From positions 1-12,111 of the forward strand of contig CABVAO010000047.1 in NCBI GenBank assembly GCA_902496335.1: DNA of 12,111 nucleotides. The letters run 5' to 3'. This document shows, in pieces, positions 1-7,504 of this stretch (its first letter is position 1; each line of letters opens with the position of its first letter). Source of the stretch: an uncultured Collinsella sp. GTDB lineage: Bacteria; Actinomycetota; Coriobacteriia; Coriobacteriales; Coriobacteriaceae. Under the pieces are notes generated by a model. It searched no databases, was not told the origin of the DNA, and worked only from the letters and a program-made list of their open reading frames with translations. The position numbers and the translations under genes are program-made.

Positions 1-21
1 CCGTACGCTTGAACTGAGAAG

Positions 22-50
22 GGGGAGGCCTCGCGGCCTCCCCTTTTTTT
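22..50 (+). terminator. Intrinsic terminator of an upstream gene
   Basis: A perfect 9-bp GC-rich stem (22-30 with 35-43, loop TCGC) is followed directly by seven T residues (44-50). This is a classical rho-independent terminator reading on the + strand. It must end a transcript that begins left of the window, so the gene that follows needs its own promoter. Confidence 0.9.
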
Positions 51-100
51 GCGTTTACGGGCTTTTGTCTCACATAGTAGCTGTGTTTTATAACCCTCGT

Positions 101-130
101 TTGTCGCATCTTCTGCGAACGGGCTACAAT
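101..130 (+). promoter_or_regulatory. Sigma70-type promoter of the acpS operon
   Basis: TTGTCG (101-106, 4 of 6 consensus positions) and TACAAT (125-130, 5 of 6) are separated by 18 bp. They lie between the upstream terminator and the first gene. Transcription would start near 137, giving a short leader of about 22 nt before the acpS start. No other candidate of similar quality was seen before acpS, and the following gaps are too short to require another promoter. Assignment is by eye. Confidence 0.6.
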
Positions 131-159
131 AACTTAGTCTGTGCGATATGGAGGTGAAC

Positions 160-699
160 ATGGCTGAAGCTGGTATCGGCGTTGATATCGTCGAGATTTC
201 CCGCATGAAATCAATTCTTGAAAAGACGCCGTCGTTTGCTCGGCGTGTGTTTACCGAAGAAGAGCGTGCGTATTGCGATGCATCATCGCGTCCCGCTGCT
301 CACTATGCGAGCCGCTTTGCTTCGCGCGAGGCGGTACTTAAAGCTCTCGGCACGGGTTTTAGTCAAGGCGTGGGTCGCAAGGATGTTTCGGTTACGCGTG
401 ATAAACTCGGCAAACCGAAGGCGCTGCTTTCGGGCCGTGCTCTCGAGATCGCTCAAGAACTGGGTGTTGTTGAGGTCGCTCTTTCCATTACGCTTACAGG
501 AGACTTGGCCGTTGCGAATGCCATCGCGATTACCGAAGATGCTCGGCCTAAGCCAAAAGAGGAAAAGGTGAGCACCAAGAAACGCGTAGCGCAGACATTT
601 AAAGAGGCTCGCTCTGTTTTAGATGAGCTTGAGCAGCTGCAGAATTCAGCATTGACGGAGCACCTGGGCGATGCTTCGCAAGATACGCTAGGAGCATAG
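160..699 (+). CDS. acpS: Holo-[acyl-carrier-protein] synthase with C-terminal extension
   Basis: AcpS transfers 4'-phosphopantetheine from coenzyme A to the conserved serine of apo-ACP, activating fatty-acid synthesis in the cytoplasm. The N-terminal GIGVDIVEI motif (residues 5-13, with the Mg-binding Asp9) and the helix SRFASREAVLKALGTG (51-66, with Glu57 and Lys61) are family hallmarks; the core ends near residue 124 (VANAIAI). I prefer the ATG at 160 to the in-frame ATG at 148, because GGAGGTG (150-156) is an excellent ribosome-binding site for 160 and lies inside the longer version. The protein is 179 residues, whereas the family is usually about 115-130. The extra ~55 residues (125-179) are charged, with a lysine-rich stretch and a probable helix or coiled coil around 142-165. 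It is the first gene of a six-gene operon and abuts nnr with no gap. The function is secure; the tail is unexplained. Confidence 0.93.
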   Translation: MAEAGIGVDIVEISRMKSILEKTPSFARRVFTEEERAYCDASSRPAAHYASRFASREAVLKALGTGFSQGVGRKDVSVTRDKLGKPKALLSGRALEIAQELGVVEVALSITLTGDLAVANAIAITEDARPKPKEEKVSTKKRVAQTFKEARSVLDELEQLQNSALTEHLGDASQDTLGA

Positions 700-2316
700 A
701 TGAAACCGGTTTTGAGTACCGAAGAAGTCGTTCGTCTCGAGGATATCATCGAACGCGAAGGGACTTCGAAGGCCGAGCTTATGGAGCTAGCGGGTGAGTT
801 TGCCGCCAACGAGGTCTTGAAGCTCAATCCCGATCGGGTTCTCGTTCTGGTCGGTTTTGGTAATAATGGCGGCGACGGTTGGGTTGCCGCCGATATTCTG
901 AGCCATAAGGGTGTGGACGTCGATATCGTTTCTCCGGTTGAGCCGGATGAGATTCCTGCTGCTCTGGCACGTCATGTTGCTCGTCGTACTGCCGGCCGCG
1001 ATGTGCACGTTTGCGTCGGCCCCTCGCGCGACGAACTCGAGGTTTTGATCGATAAGGCCGATGTTGTTGTCGATGCCATTTTTGGTACCGGTTTCCATGG
1101 GAATTTGCGTGCGCCGTTCTCCATCTGGATTCCTACGGTCAATGAATGCGCCGATTGTGTCGTATCCATTGATGTCCCCTCGGGCCTGAATGGCGAGACG
1201 GGCGTTGTTGATGACGACTGCATTCGTGCCGAGCATACGGTGACGATGATTGCGCCCAAGATTGGTCTGTATAGCGCTGATGGCCCTGAGTATGCTGGCG
1301 ATTTGATCTGCGGCAATCTTTACGACCGTCTTGACGAGGTCATCGATGATGTTGACCACGCCGCCGAGATTGTCGAGCCCGGTGACTTAGTTGATTTCTT
1401 TGCTCCACTTCCTACGAATATCGATAAGTATTCTCGTGGCTCTGTGCTTATTGTCGCCGGATCTGCGCAATATCCTGGTGCTGCCATTATGGCGGCCAAG
1501 TCTGCAGCTCGCGCGGGTGCTGGTTACGTGGCAGTCGCGGCTCCTGACGCCTGCGCTAATCTTATTCGCATGGCACTTCCTTCGATTCCCGTCTTTGCTA
1601 TTCCGTCTGATTCCCGCGGTTCCTTTGGCGCCGCTGCGCGCATGACGGTGTGCGAGATTGCAAAGAAGTACAGCTGCGTACTGTGCGGTCCCGGTATGAC
1701 GACGTCTGCCGGCGCTATGCAGGTGGTTTCGGGCTTGCTCGAGCTTGATGTACCGCTTATTTTGGATGCCGATGCACTCAACTGCCTTGCTAAGATTGCC
1801 ATTGACGGTATTGATAGTAACCCCGAGATGTATCGTCGCGAGCAGCCGTTGGTTATGACGCCGCACTATCGTGAGCTTTCGCGTCTGGTTGCCGGTGACG
1901 AGGTGAACGACCTTGGTACCGCGATTGCAGCCGCGCAGAAGGTTGTCTGGGCTGCAGGCTCCGACAATCTGGTGGTCATTGCCAAGGGGCCGACGACGGC
2001 TATCTGTGGCGTTGAGCGTGTACTGCTGCCGCTCTCGGGTCCGGCTTCTCTGGCAACTGCCGGTTCAGGTGATGTTCTCGCGGGTATTTTGGCCGGCACG
2101 CTTGCCACCATGCGCGACGAGATGGATCGTTGGGAGTTGCTGTATTCGTACGCCGTCGCACTTCACAGCTACGCCGGTTTTGCCGCGGCGACGGAGTATG
2201 GTGAGAAGAGCGTCATCGCGACCGATCTTATCGACTTGATCGGTCCGGCCATGGAACTGGCGGCAAAGGATGCGCTCGAAGATCTGGGAATCATGGACGA
2301 AGGGTCGGATGACTAA
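700..2316 (+). CDS. nnr: Bifunctional NAD(P)HX epimerase / ADP-dependent NAD(P)HX dehydratase
   Basis: This enzyme repairs damaged hydrated NADH and NADPH: the N-terminal half interconverts the R and S epimers and the C-terminal half dehydrates S-NAD(P)HX with ADP. The YjeF_N Rossmann-like domain spans about residues 1-220, with GNNGGDG at 54-60 and SIDVPSGLN at 156-164. The ribokinase-like C-terminal domain spans about 235-520, with VLIVAGS (249-255), LDADALN (355-361), the TPHYRE block (387-392) and the nucleotide-site TAGSGDVLAGI (453-463). At 538 residues it is close to bifunctional homologues (about 500-515). Its ATG begins at the base after the acpS stop, with AGGAG at 690-694 as ribosome-binding site, so translation is probably coupled. 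In many bacteria nnr sits with acpS, alr and tsa genes, as here. The acidic C-terminal tail (about 523-538) is not obviously functional. Confidence 0.95.
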   Translation: MKPVLSTEEVVRLEDIIEREGTSKAELMELAGEFAANEVLKLNPDRVLVLVGFGNNGGDGWVAADILSHKGVDVDIVSPVEPDEIPAALARHVARRTAGRDVHVCVGPSRDELEVLIDKADVVVDAIFGTGFHGNLRAPFSIWIPTVNECADCVVSIDVPSGLNGETGVVDDDCIRAEHTVTMIAPKIGLYSADGPEYAGDLICGNLYDRLDEVIDDVDHAAEIVEPGDLVDFFAPLPTNIDKYSRGSVLIVAGSAQYPGAAIMAAKSAARAGAGYVAVAAPDACANLIRMALPSIPVFAIPSDSRGSFGAAARMTVCEIAKKYSCVLCGPGMTTSAGAMQVVSGLLELDVPLILDADALNCLAKIAIDGIDSNPEMYRREQPLVMTPHYRELSRLVAGDEVNDLGTAIAAAQKVVWAAGSDNLVVIAKGPTTAICGVERVLLPLSGPASLATAGSGDVLAGILAGTLATMRDEMDRWELLYSYAVALHSYAGFAAATEYGEKSVIATDLIDLIGPAMELAAKDALEDLGIMDEGSDD

Positions 2317-2318
2317 TC

Positions 2319-3464
2319 ATGAATAAAGCCGATTTGACGCGCTGGTCCTGGGTCGAGATCGACCGCGGGGCGCTCCGTCGCAACACGAGGGCCTATAAGA
2401 ACTTGTTGAATCCACGTCAGCGCCTGTGCTGCGTGGTCAAGGCCGATGCTTATGGTCATGGAGCTGTTGAATGCGCCAAGATCATGTATTCGGCCGGTGC
2501 CGACATGTTTGCCGTGGCGACGGTTAACGAGGGCGTTGAGCTCCGACAGGGCGGGATTACGAAACCAATCCTCATCCTAAGCGAGCCGCCCATCGAGGCC
2601 ATTCCGACGTTGCTCGAGTTTGATATCATGCCCTCGGTCTATACGTCTGACTTTGCTCTTGCGTATGGCGAATGTGCCGTCGCGGCGGGCAAGGTGGGCA
2701 AGTATCATCTCGCCATCGAGACGGGCATGAACCGCATTGGCGTACATTACACGCAGGTGCTCGACTTTGTCCGCGGTATTAATTTCCATCGCGGTATTCA
2801 GTGCGACGGCGTATTTACGCACTTCGCCACGGCCGATGAACCTTCGGGCTGGGACTACAAGCTGCAGTGCCAGCGCTTTACCGAGGCCGTTCAAGCCATT
2901 AAGGATGCGGGTTTTGAGTGCGGTATCGTGCACTGCGCCAACACGCCGTCCTCGATGCTCGACCCCTCGATGCATTTTGATATGATTCGCGCCGGCGTTG
3001 GCTTGTATGGCATGCAGCCGTGCGAGCTGAGTGGCCGCGTGATGCAGCTTGATCCCGTTATGAGCGTCCATGCGCGCGTGACGCGCGTGGCACACCCTGC
3101 GATGGGTGAGGGCGTGGGCTACGGTTTTACCTACCGCGTACCGCGTACGCGCGTTCAGATCTGCACGCTGCCGATCGGTTATGCCGATGGCCTATCGCGT
3201 ACGCTTTCCAATCGTATGGATGTGCTGTATCGCGGCGAGCGCGTGCATCAGGTTGGCAATATCTGCATGGACCAGTTTATGGTCGCCATTCAGTCCAACC
3301 CGGCACACGAGATTCCCGAGGCCGAGTATGGTGACGAGATGATTATCGTCGGCCGCGATGGCGATGCCGAGATCACTATGGACGAGATGGCCCGACTGCG
3401 CGGAACGATTAACTACGAGGTCGCCTGCGGCTTTGGCATGCGTCTCGACAAGGTCTACGTGTAG
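2319..3464 (+). CDS. alr: Alanine racemase
   Basis: A PLP-dependent enzyme that converts L-alanine to D-alanine for peptidoglycan. The fold-III TIM-barrel domain carries the PLP-binding lysine in VVKADAYGHG (Lys41). The second catalytic base is probably Tyr268 in GVGYGFTY, by comparison with Tyr265 of the Geobacillus enzyme. The C-terminal beta domain contains IGYADG (286-291) and GNICMDQ (313-319). The length of 381 residues is normal. The ATG at 2319 lies two bases after the nnr stop. No good Shine-Dalgarno sits at the ideal distance (a weak GAAGGG is about 15 nt upstream), which points to translational coupling with nnr. All key residues are present, so the protein is expected to be active. 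Confidence 0.97.
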   Translation: MNKADLTRWSWVEIDRGALRRNTRAYKNLLNPRQRLCCVVKADAYGHGAVECAKIMYSAGADMFAVATVNEGVELRQGGITKPILILSEPPIEAIPTLLEFDIMPSVYTSDFALAYGECAVAAGKVGKYHLAIETGMNRIGVHYTQVLDFVRGINFHRGIQCDGVFTHFATADEPSGWDYKLQCQRFTEAVQAIKDAGFECGIVHCANTPSSMLDPSMHFDMIRAGVGLYGMQPCELSGRVMQLDPVMSVHARVTRVAHPAMGEGVGYGFTYRVPRTRVQICTLPIGYADGLSRTLSNRMDVLYRGERVHQVGNICMDQFMVAIQSNPAHEIPEAEYGDEMIIVGRDGDAEITMDEMARLRGTINYEVACGFGMRLDKVYV

Positions 3465-3472
3465 GAGCCGCT

Positions 3473-4093
3473 ATGGGCGTCATGCACATCCCCGGTCATA
3501 CCCATCAGGCGCCACGTGAGGTCGCACTCGAGGAAATTGAGGCCGTTCTGGGCGATTGTCACCTCTGCCAGCTCTACCAGTCGCGTCACAATATCGTGTT
3601 TGGCGTGGGAAGCCCCCGCGCTCGCGTGATGTTTATTGGTGAGGCGCCGGGCCGCAATGAGGATTTGCAGGGCGAGCCCTTTGTGGGGGCGGCAGGCGAG
3701 GACCTCAACGGCATTTTGTCGCTGGCGGGGCTCAAACGCGAAGACGTCTACATTGCCAACGTGCTTAAGTGCCGCCCGCCGGGAAACCGCAATCCGCGTC
3801 CCGAGGAAGTGCTGGCTTGCTCGCCGTTTTTGCGTGAGCAGATTCGAAGCATCTGGCCTGATATTATCGTGACGCTCGGCAACCCCGCGACGCACTTTGT
3901 GCTTAAGACCGAGATTGGCATTACTAAGCTGCGCGGCAGGTTCCACCAGATGGGGCATTTTGTAGTAATGCCTACTTTTCATCCGGCAGCAGCGCTGCGC
4001 AATCCGGCGTGGCAGGAGCTGCTGGAGGAAGACTTTAAGATGCTGGGCGATTATCTGGAGCGACATCCCGCACCAGAGGACGCCTCGGAATAA
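3473..4093 (+). CDS. Family 4 (Fe-S) uracil-DNA glycosylase
   Basis: This enzyme excises uracil from DNA that arises by cytosine deamination or dUTP misincorporation, beginning base-excision repair. Motif GEAPGRNED (56-64) followed by GEPFVGAAG (67-75) forms the active-site loop, and HPAAALR (170-176) is the second uracil-pocket and DNA-binding motif. Four cysteines in the family 4 pattern, Cys29-x2-Cys32 and Cys100-x15-Cys116, should bind a [4Fe-4S] cluster. At 206 residues it has the usual length. AGGAG at 3463-3467 overlaps the alr stop and serves the ATG at 3473; a second in-frame ATG three codons later is possible. The gene lies eight bases after alr and twelve before tsaE, so it belongs to the operon. 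Family 5 UDGs share the fold, but the GEAPG..ED motif favours family 4. Confidence 0.92.
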   Translation: MGVMHIPGHTHQAPREVALEEIEAVLGDCHLCQLYQSRHNIVFGVGSPRARVMFIGEAPGRNEDLQGEPFVGAAGEDLNGILSLAGLKREDVYIANVLKCRPPGNRNPRPEEVLACSPFLREQIRSIWPDIIVTLGNPATHFVLKTEIGITKLRGRFHQMGHFVVMPTFHPAAALRNPAWQELLEEDFKMLGDYLERHPAPEDASE

Positions 4094-4105
4094 TAAGGAG
4101 CATAT

Positions 4106-4612
4106 ATGTCCCTGGAGCGCCTGGGGGTAGGTACTTACAAAACGACTTGCGCTGCCGATACGGAGTACTTTGGCGAGCTAATTGCACCGTGCCTTGAGGA
4201 CGGCGATGTGCTCATCCTGACCGGTGGCCTGGGAGTGGGCAAAACTCACTTTACCAAGGGCGTCTCGCGCGGGCTGGGCGATGGGCATATGGTTACGAGT
4301 CCTACGTTTGCGCTCATGGCCGTTCACGATCAAGGTCGTATTCCGCTGTTTCACTTTGATCTATACCGCCTGGAGCATGCCTACGAGCTCGAGGATACGG
4401 GCATTTTCGATGTGCTGGGCTACGAGGGTGCTTGCCTGCTGGAATGGGGCGAACAATTCCAGGACGAGCTGACGGATGAGTATCTTTCGGTGACGCTCAA
4501 GCGTGATGAGGGCGACAGCGATGTGCGAACGATAACGCTCGAGGCACACGGTGACCGCGCAATGGAGCTTTCCCATTTGATTGATAAGGCTGTACAAGAT
4601 GAGCTTGCATAA
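4106..4612 (+). CDS. tsaE: tRNA t6A biosynthesis ATPase TsaE
   Basis: TsaE is the ATPase that works with TsaB and TsaD in transferring the threonylcarbamoyl group to A37 of ANN-decoding tRNAs. The Walker A loop GGLGVGKT is at residues 40-47, SPTF at 65-68, the HFDLYRL block at 83-89 and LEWGE at 112-116, all typical of the family. The length of 168 residues fits (150-165 is common). An AAGGAG ribosome-binding site at 4095-4100 immediately follows the stop of the glycosylase gene. The 3' end overlaps the start of the tsaB-rimI-tsaD gene by 14 nt, linking its translation to its partner proteins. Confidence 0.95.
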   Translation: MSLERLGVGTYKTTCAADTEYFGELIAPCLEDGDVLILTGGLGVGKTHFTKGVSRGLGDGHMVTSPTFALMAVHDQGRIPLFHFDLYRLEHAYELEDTGIFDVLGYEGACLLEWGEQFQDELTDEYLSVTLKRDEGDSDVRTITLEAHGDRAMELSHLIDKAVQDELA

Positions 4613-6983
4613 CGACAACGCGCTGGTGGTGGCGCTCGATACCTCGACCGACATGCTTGCCTGCGCGGCAAGCTGGATTGATGGGCAGACGGGCGAGACG
4701 AAGCTCGTGAGTGGCGACCACATGTGTCGCCGTCACGCCAACGTTGAGCTCGTGAATACCGTTGATGGCGTGCTGGCTCAAGCCGGTCTGGATCGCAGCG
4801 ATGTTGGTTGCTATGTGGTCGGCCGCGGCCCGGGGTCCTTTACGGGTGTGCGCATCGGCATCTCCACTGCCAAGGGCCTCGCGCGTGGTGCCAATGTTCC
4901 GCTGTTGGGCGTGTCGACGCTCGACGCCTGCGCTTGGACGGCGTGGAAGGCTGGCGTGCGCGGCAAGCTTGGTATCTTGGCCGATGCTATGCGCGGTGAG
5001 GTATATCCGGCGCTGTATATGCTGGTCGATGAGGGCCCCGAGCGTCAATTTGAGCGCGAACACGTGGTCAAGGCCGCCGTGGCGCTCGATGAGTGGCGCC
5101 AAGCAGCGGACTGGGACCAGGTTCAGCTGACCGGTGACGGTCTCGTGCGCTATGCCAAGCTGCTGGGTGAGGACGAGACCGCCCGCTGCGTGGAGCGCGA
5201 CCTGTGGTGGCCTTCGGGCGAGGGCTTGCTGCTCGCGCACGCTGCGGGTGACGGCGATCCGGCTCGCGTCCTGCCGATTTACACGCGCCTTTCGGATGCC
5301 GAGGAAAACGAGCGCAAGCGTCTTGGTCTTGCCGAGAGTGCGCAGAGCGAAATTACGGGCGTTGCCGATGAGCTCGCCGGTCGTCATCTGCAGTTCCGTC
5401 CCATGGGCGCGGCGGATGCCGAGGGCGCGAGCGCGCTAGAGGCTGCCTGCTTTGAAGGTGCCGGACACGAGGCGTGGACGCCGGGCATGTTCCTGTCCGA
5501 ACTGGGCGAGGACGTCGCTGCGCCGCGTAGTTGGTGGGTGGCACACGACGACGGCAAGCTGCTGGGCCTTGCCGGCGGTATGGTCGTGGACGGTGATGTG
5601 CAGATTCTGGATGTCGCCGTCGACCCGGCACATCGCCGTGAGGGCATTGCCCGCAAGCTGCTGTCGCATGTGAGCTATGATGCCCAGATGCTCGGCTGCA
5701 CCACGGCTTCGCTCGAGGTCGAGGACGGCAACGAGGGAGCGATCGCGCTTTATAACGCTCTGGGCTTTACCGAGGCTGGCCGTCGCCGCGGCTACTATGG
5801 TGCCGGCAAGGATGCCATCGTCATGACGGCTCCGCTGCCCCTCGTGCTTCCGGTCGACAATGCTTCGCCCGAGCCGACGGCGGCAGAGCAGCGCGTATGG
5901 CCGCTGCCTGCGCCCGGGCGCTCCGAGGGGGAGCGTGCCGAAATTGAACGCCGCCGCCTAGTGCTCGCTATCGAGAGTTCCTGCGACGAGACGGCCGTGG
6001 CGATTATCGATGCGGATGGCAATATGCTGGCCAACCAGGTGTCGACACAGATTGATTTTCATGCCCGCTTTGGCGGCGTGGTGCCCGAGATCGCCTCGCG
6101 CAAACACGTTGAGGTGATTGTGAGTGTCGTGGATGCGGCGCTCGAGGATGCCGCAGCATCGCTTGGTCTTGAGGGTGGAGCCATTGCTCCCAGCGAGCTT
6201 GCCGCCGTGGGCGTGACACAGGGTCCGGGCCTGGTGGGCGCCCTCGTGGTGGGCGTCGCCTTTGCCAAAGGCTTTGCCTACGCTGCCGGTAAGCCGCTCG
6301 TATGCGTCAACCATCTGGAGGGGCACCTGTTTGCCAACTTGCTGGCGCAGCCCGACCTCAAGCCGCCGTTCATCTTCACGCTTGTCTCGGGCGGGCACAC
6401 CATGCTCGTGCACGTGAAGGCATGGGGCGACTACGAGGTGCTCGGTGAGACGCTCGACGACGCTGTGGGCGAGGCCTTCGACAAGGTAGCCAAGGCATTG
6501 GGTCTGGGCTATCCCGGTGGCCCCATCATTTCCAAGCTGGCAGAGACGGGCAACCCCAAGGCGATCGATTTCCCCCGTGCGCTTAACAGCAGAGGAGACT
6601 ATCGCTTCTCGCTTTCGGGCCTTAAAACCGCTGTGACGCTCTACATTGAACAGGAGACCAAGGCCGGGCGCACGATTCACCTGCCCGATCTGGCAGCTTC
6701 GTTTGAGGCAGCTGTCTTTGACGTGCAGTACAAGAAGGCCAAAAACGCATTGCACGCTACCGGATGCAAGGAATACTGCATCGGTGGCGGCGTCTCGGCC
6801 AACCCGCATCTGCGCGAGATGATGATCAAGAAGCTTGGACGTCAGGGGATTCGCGTAACGGTGCCGCCCTTGTCTGCCTGTACCGATAACGCAGCCATGA
6901 TCGCGGAGGTCGCTCGCCGTAAATTCGACCGAGGTGAAATCTCGCCGTTCGACGTCGACGCCGATCCAAACATGACGCTGTAG
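4599..6983 (+). CDS. tsaD: TsaB-RimI-TsaD fusion: tRNA t6A synthesis and N-acetyltransferase
   Basis: One 794-residue polypeptide carries three proteins that are usually separate. Residues 1-240 are TsaB, the structural partner, with VALDTSTD (11-18) and GRGPGSFTGVRIG (75-87). Residues 264-412 are a RimI-type GNAT N-acetyltransferase, with the acetyl-CoA loop in LDVAVDPAHRREGIARKLL (337-355) and LYNALGF (384-390). Residues 454-794 are TsaD, the threonylcarbamoyl transferase, with ESSCDETAVAI (459-469), metal ligands His572 and His576 in HLEGH, SGGHT (597-601), GGGVSAN (729-735) and Asp763 in TDNAA. All expected metal ligands are present. A Pro/Glu-rich linker (413-453) joins the last two. I chose ATG 4599 because AAGG (4586-4589) is well spaced for it; an in-frame TTG at 4581 would add six residues. 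With tsaE upstream, t6A transfer components are co-translated; tsaC is not in the window. Such fusions are known in actinobacterial lineages. Confidence 0.94.
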   Translation: MSLHNDNALVVALDTSTDMLACAASWIDGQTGETKLVSGDHMCRRHANVELVNTVDGVLAQAGLDRSDVGCYVVGRGPGSFTGVRIGISTAKGLARGANVPLLGVSTLDACAWTAWKAGVRGKLGILADAMRGEVYPALYMLVDEGPERQFEREHVVKAAVALDEWRQAADWDQVQLTGDGLVRYAKLLGEDETARCVERDLWWPSGEGLLLAHAAGDGDPARVLPIYTRLSDAEENERKRLGLAESAQSEITGVADELAGRHLQFRPMGAADAEGASALEAACFEGAGHEAWTPGMFLSELGEDVAAPRSWWVAHDDGKLLGLAGGMVVDGDVQILDVAVDPAHRREGIARKLLSHVSYDAQMLGCTTASLEVEDGNEGAIALYNALGFTEAGRRRGYYGAGKDAIVMTAPLPLVLPVDNASPEPTAAEQRVWPLPAPGRSEGERAEIERRRLVLAIESSCDETAVAIIDADGNMLANQVSTQIDFHARFGGVVPEIASRKHVEVIVSVVDAALEDAAASLGLEGGAIAPSELAAVGVTQGPGLVGALVVGVAFAKGFAYAAGKPLVCVNHLEGHLFANLLAQPDLKPPFIFTLVSGGHTMLVHVKAWGDYEVLGETLDDAVGEAFDKVAKALGLGYPGGPIISKLAETGNPKAIDFPRALNSRGDYRFSLSGLKTAVTLYIEQETKAGRTIHLPDLAASFEAAVFDVQYKKAKNALHATGCKEYCIGGGVSANPHLREMMIKKLGRQGIRVTVPPLSACTDNAAMIAEVARRKFDRGEISPFDVDADPNMTL

Positions 6984-6995
6984 CTGGTACGGCGC

Positions 6996-7130
6996 GGTCC
7001 CCGGACGGAGGGGCCGGATATAAGGTTTCCTGCTCTACAGTCCTGCGCAAGACGAAGGCCACATTAAGTGGCCTTCTTTGCGTGCGGAACTCGCGATAAA
7101 CCTTATATCCGGCCCCTCCGTCCGGGGACC
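6996..7130 (+). repeat. Structured hairpin repeat, copy 1 (also likely operon terminator)
   Basis: The outer arms 6996-7028 and 7098-7130 are a perfect 33-bp inverted repeat. Inside lies a second perfect 9-bp stem (7054-7062 with 7068-7076, loop ATTAA), plus a partial stem (7046-7050 with 7078-7082). The left core 7023-7046 is shared base for base with copies 2 and 3, and the right core (about 7081-7102) with copy 2. The element begins 13 bases after the tsaD stop, and the right arm is followed by TTTCT, so the RNA could end the operon transcript. Copies elsewhere differ in arm sequence but keep the pairing. Whether it is a mobile palindromic element, an RNA motif or both cannot be decided from the sequence. 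Confidence 0.9.
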
Positions 7131-7271
7131 TTTCTGTATCGATATAGCTTCTGGGCTGGTTTGGCGTCGACAACGTCCAGCAAGGTTAACAAGCCAGCGT
7201 CGAATTTCCGGCGTTCTTTAGCTGAAAGAAAAAGTTGGCGTGCGGAGCTTTGCTCCGCATTTGGGATGGGA
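7131..7271. other. Spacer between the two head-to-head repeat copies
   Basis: I see no gene here. It contains a perfect 8-bp hairpin (7241-7248 with 7252-7259, three-base loop) and a weak 6-bp AT hairpin (7214-7219 with 7225-7230). Neither has a T run directly behind it on either strand. No tRNA-like fold or convincing promoter was found. Confidence 0.5.
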
Positions 7272-7407
7272 GCCCCTCGGGAGCGGGCGGGCGTATACAA
7301 GGTTTATCGCGAGTTCCGCACGAGCCGGAGAGCACTTAATGTGCTCTCCGTGCGAGCAGGACTGTAGAGCAGGAAACCTTGCATACGCCCGCCCGCTCCC
7401 GAGGGGC
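7272..7407 (-). repeat. Structured hairpin repeat, copy 2, inverted orientation
   Basis: The same element as copy 1 but with its core on the - strand. The outer arms 7272-7305 and 7374-7407 pair at 33 of 34 positions; the exception (A7297 opposite C7382) becomes a G-U pair when read on the - strand, the strand of the core. The inner stem is a perfect 10 bp (7326-7335 with 7341-7350) with loop ATTAA on the core strand. The 24-nt left core (7356-7379) equals that of copies 1 and 3. The arm sequence is unlike copy 1 apart from the AAGGTTT junction, although both are GC-rich and of nearly equal length (136 against 135 nt in total). Confidence 0.9.
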
Positions 7408-7467
7408 ATCTCTCATGCAAAAACTGTCGTGGGGTAAAGTCCGAGGTCAGTGGCGTTTTATACCGAG

Positions 7468-7502
7468 AAATCCAAAAAAGTTGAAAATTCATTACAAATT
7501 TG
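7468..7502 (+). promoter_or_regulatory. AT-rich upstream tract (possible UP element)
   Basis: A markedly A/T-rich stretch with runs of A (7474-7479, 7484-7487), in a window otherwise GC-rich, ends just before the -35 box of the cstA promoter. This is the position of UP elements contacted by the RNA polymerase alpha subunit. The role is inferred from composition and position only. Confidence 0.35.
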
Positions 7503-7504
7503 CG

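Noticed and set aside
4497..6809. Long - strand frames opposite the TsaB-RimI-TsaD gene
   Set aside because: They have no domain motifs or ribosome-binding sites and lie opposite well-conserved coding sequence.
7131..7271. A tRNA or small RNA gene in the spacer
   Set aside because: I could find no cloverleaf arms or TTC-type T loop, and the 7241-7259 hairpin has no T run directly behind it.
6996..7407. A CRISPR array or an insertion sequence with terminal repeats
   Set aside because: The repeats are two inverted complex hairpins, not regularly spaced direct repeats, and no transposase lies between them. A non-autonomous mobile element remains possible.
6826..7492. Several 60-115 codon frames on both strands across the hairpin repeats
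   Set aside because: Their translations follow the palindromic arms and repeat core, and similar peptides appear in both orientations because of the inverted repeats. They have no ribosome-binding sites.
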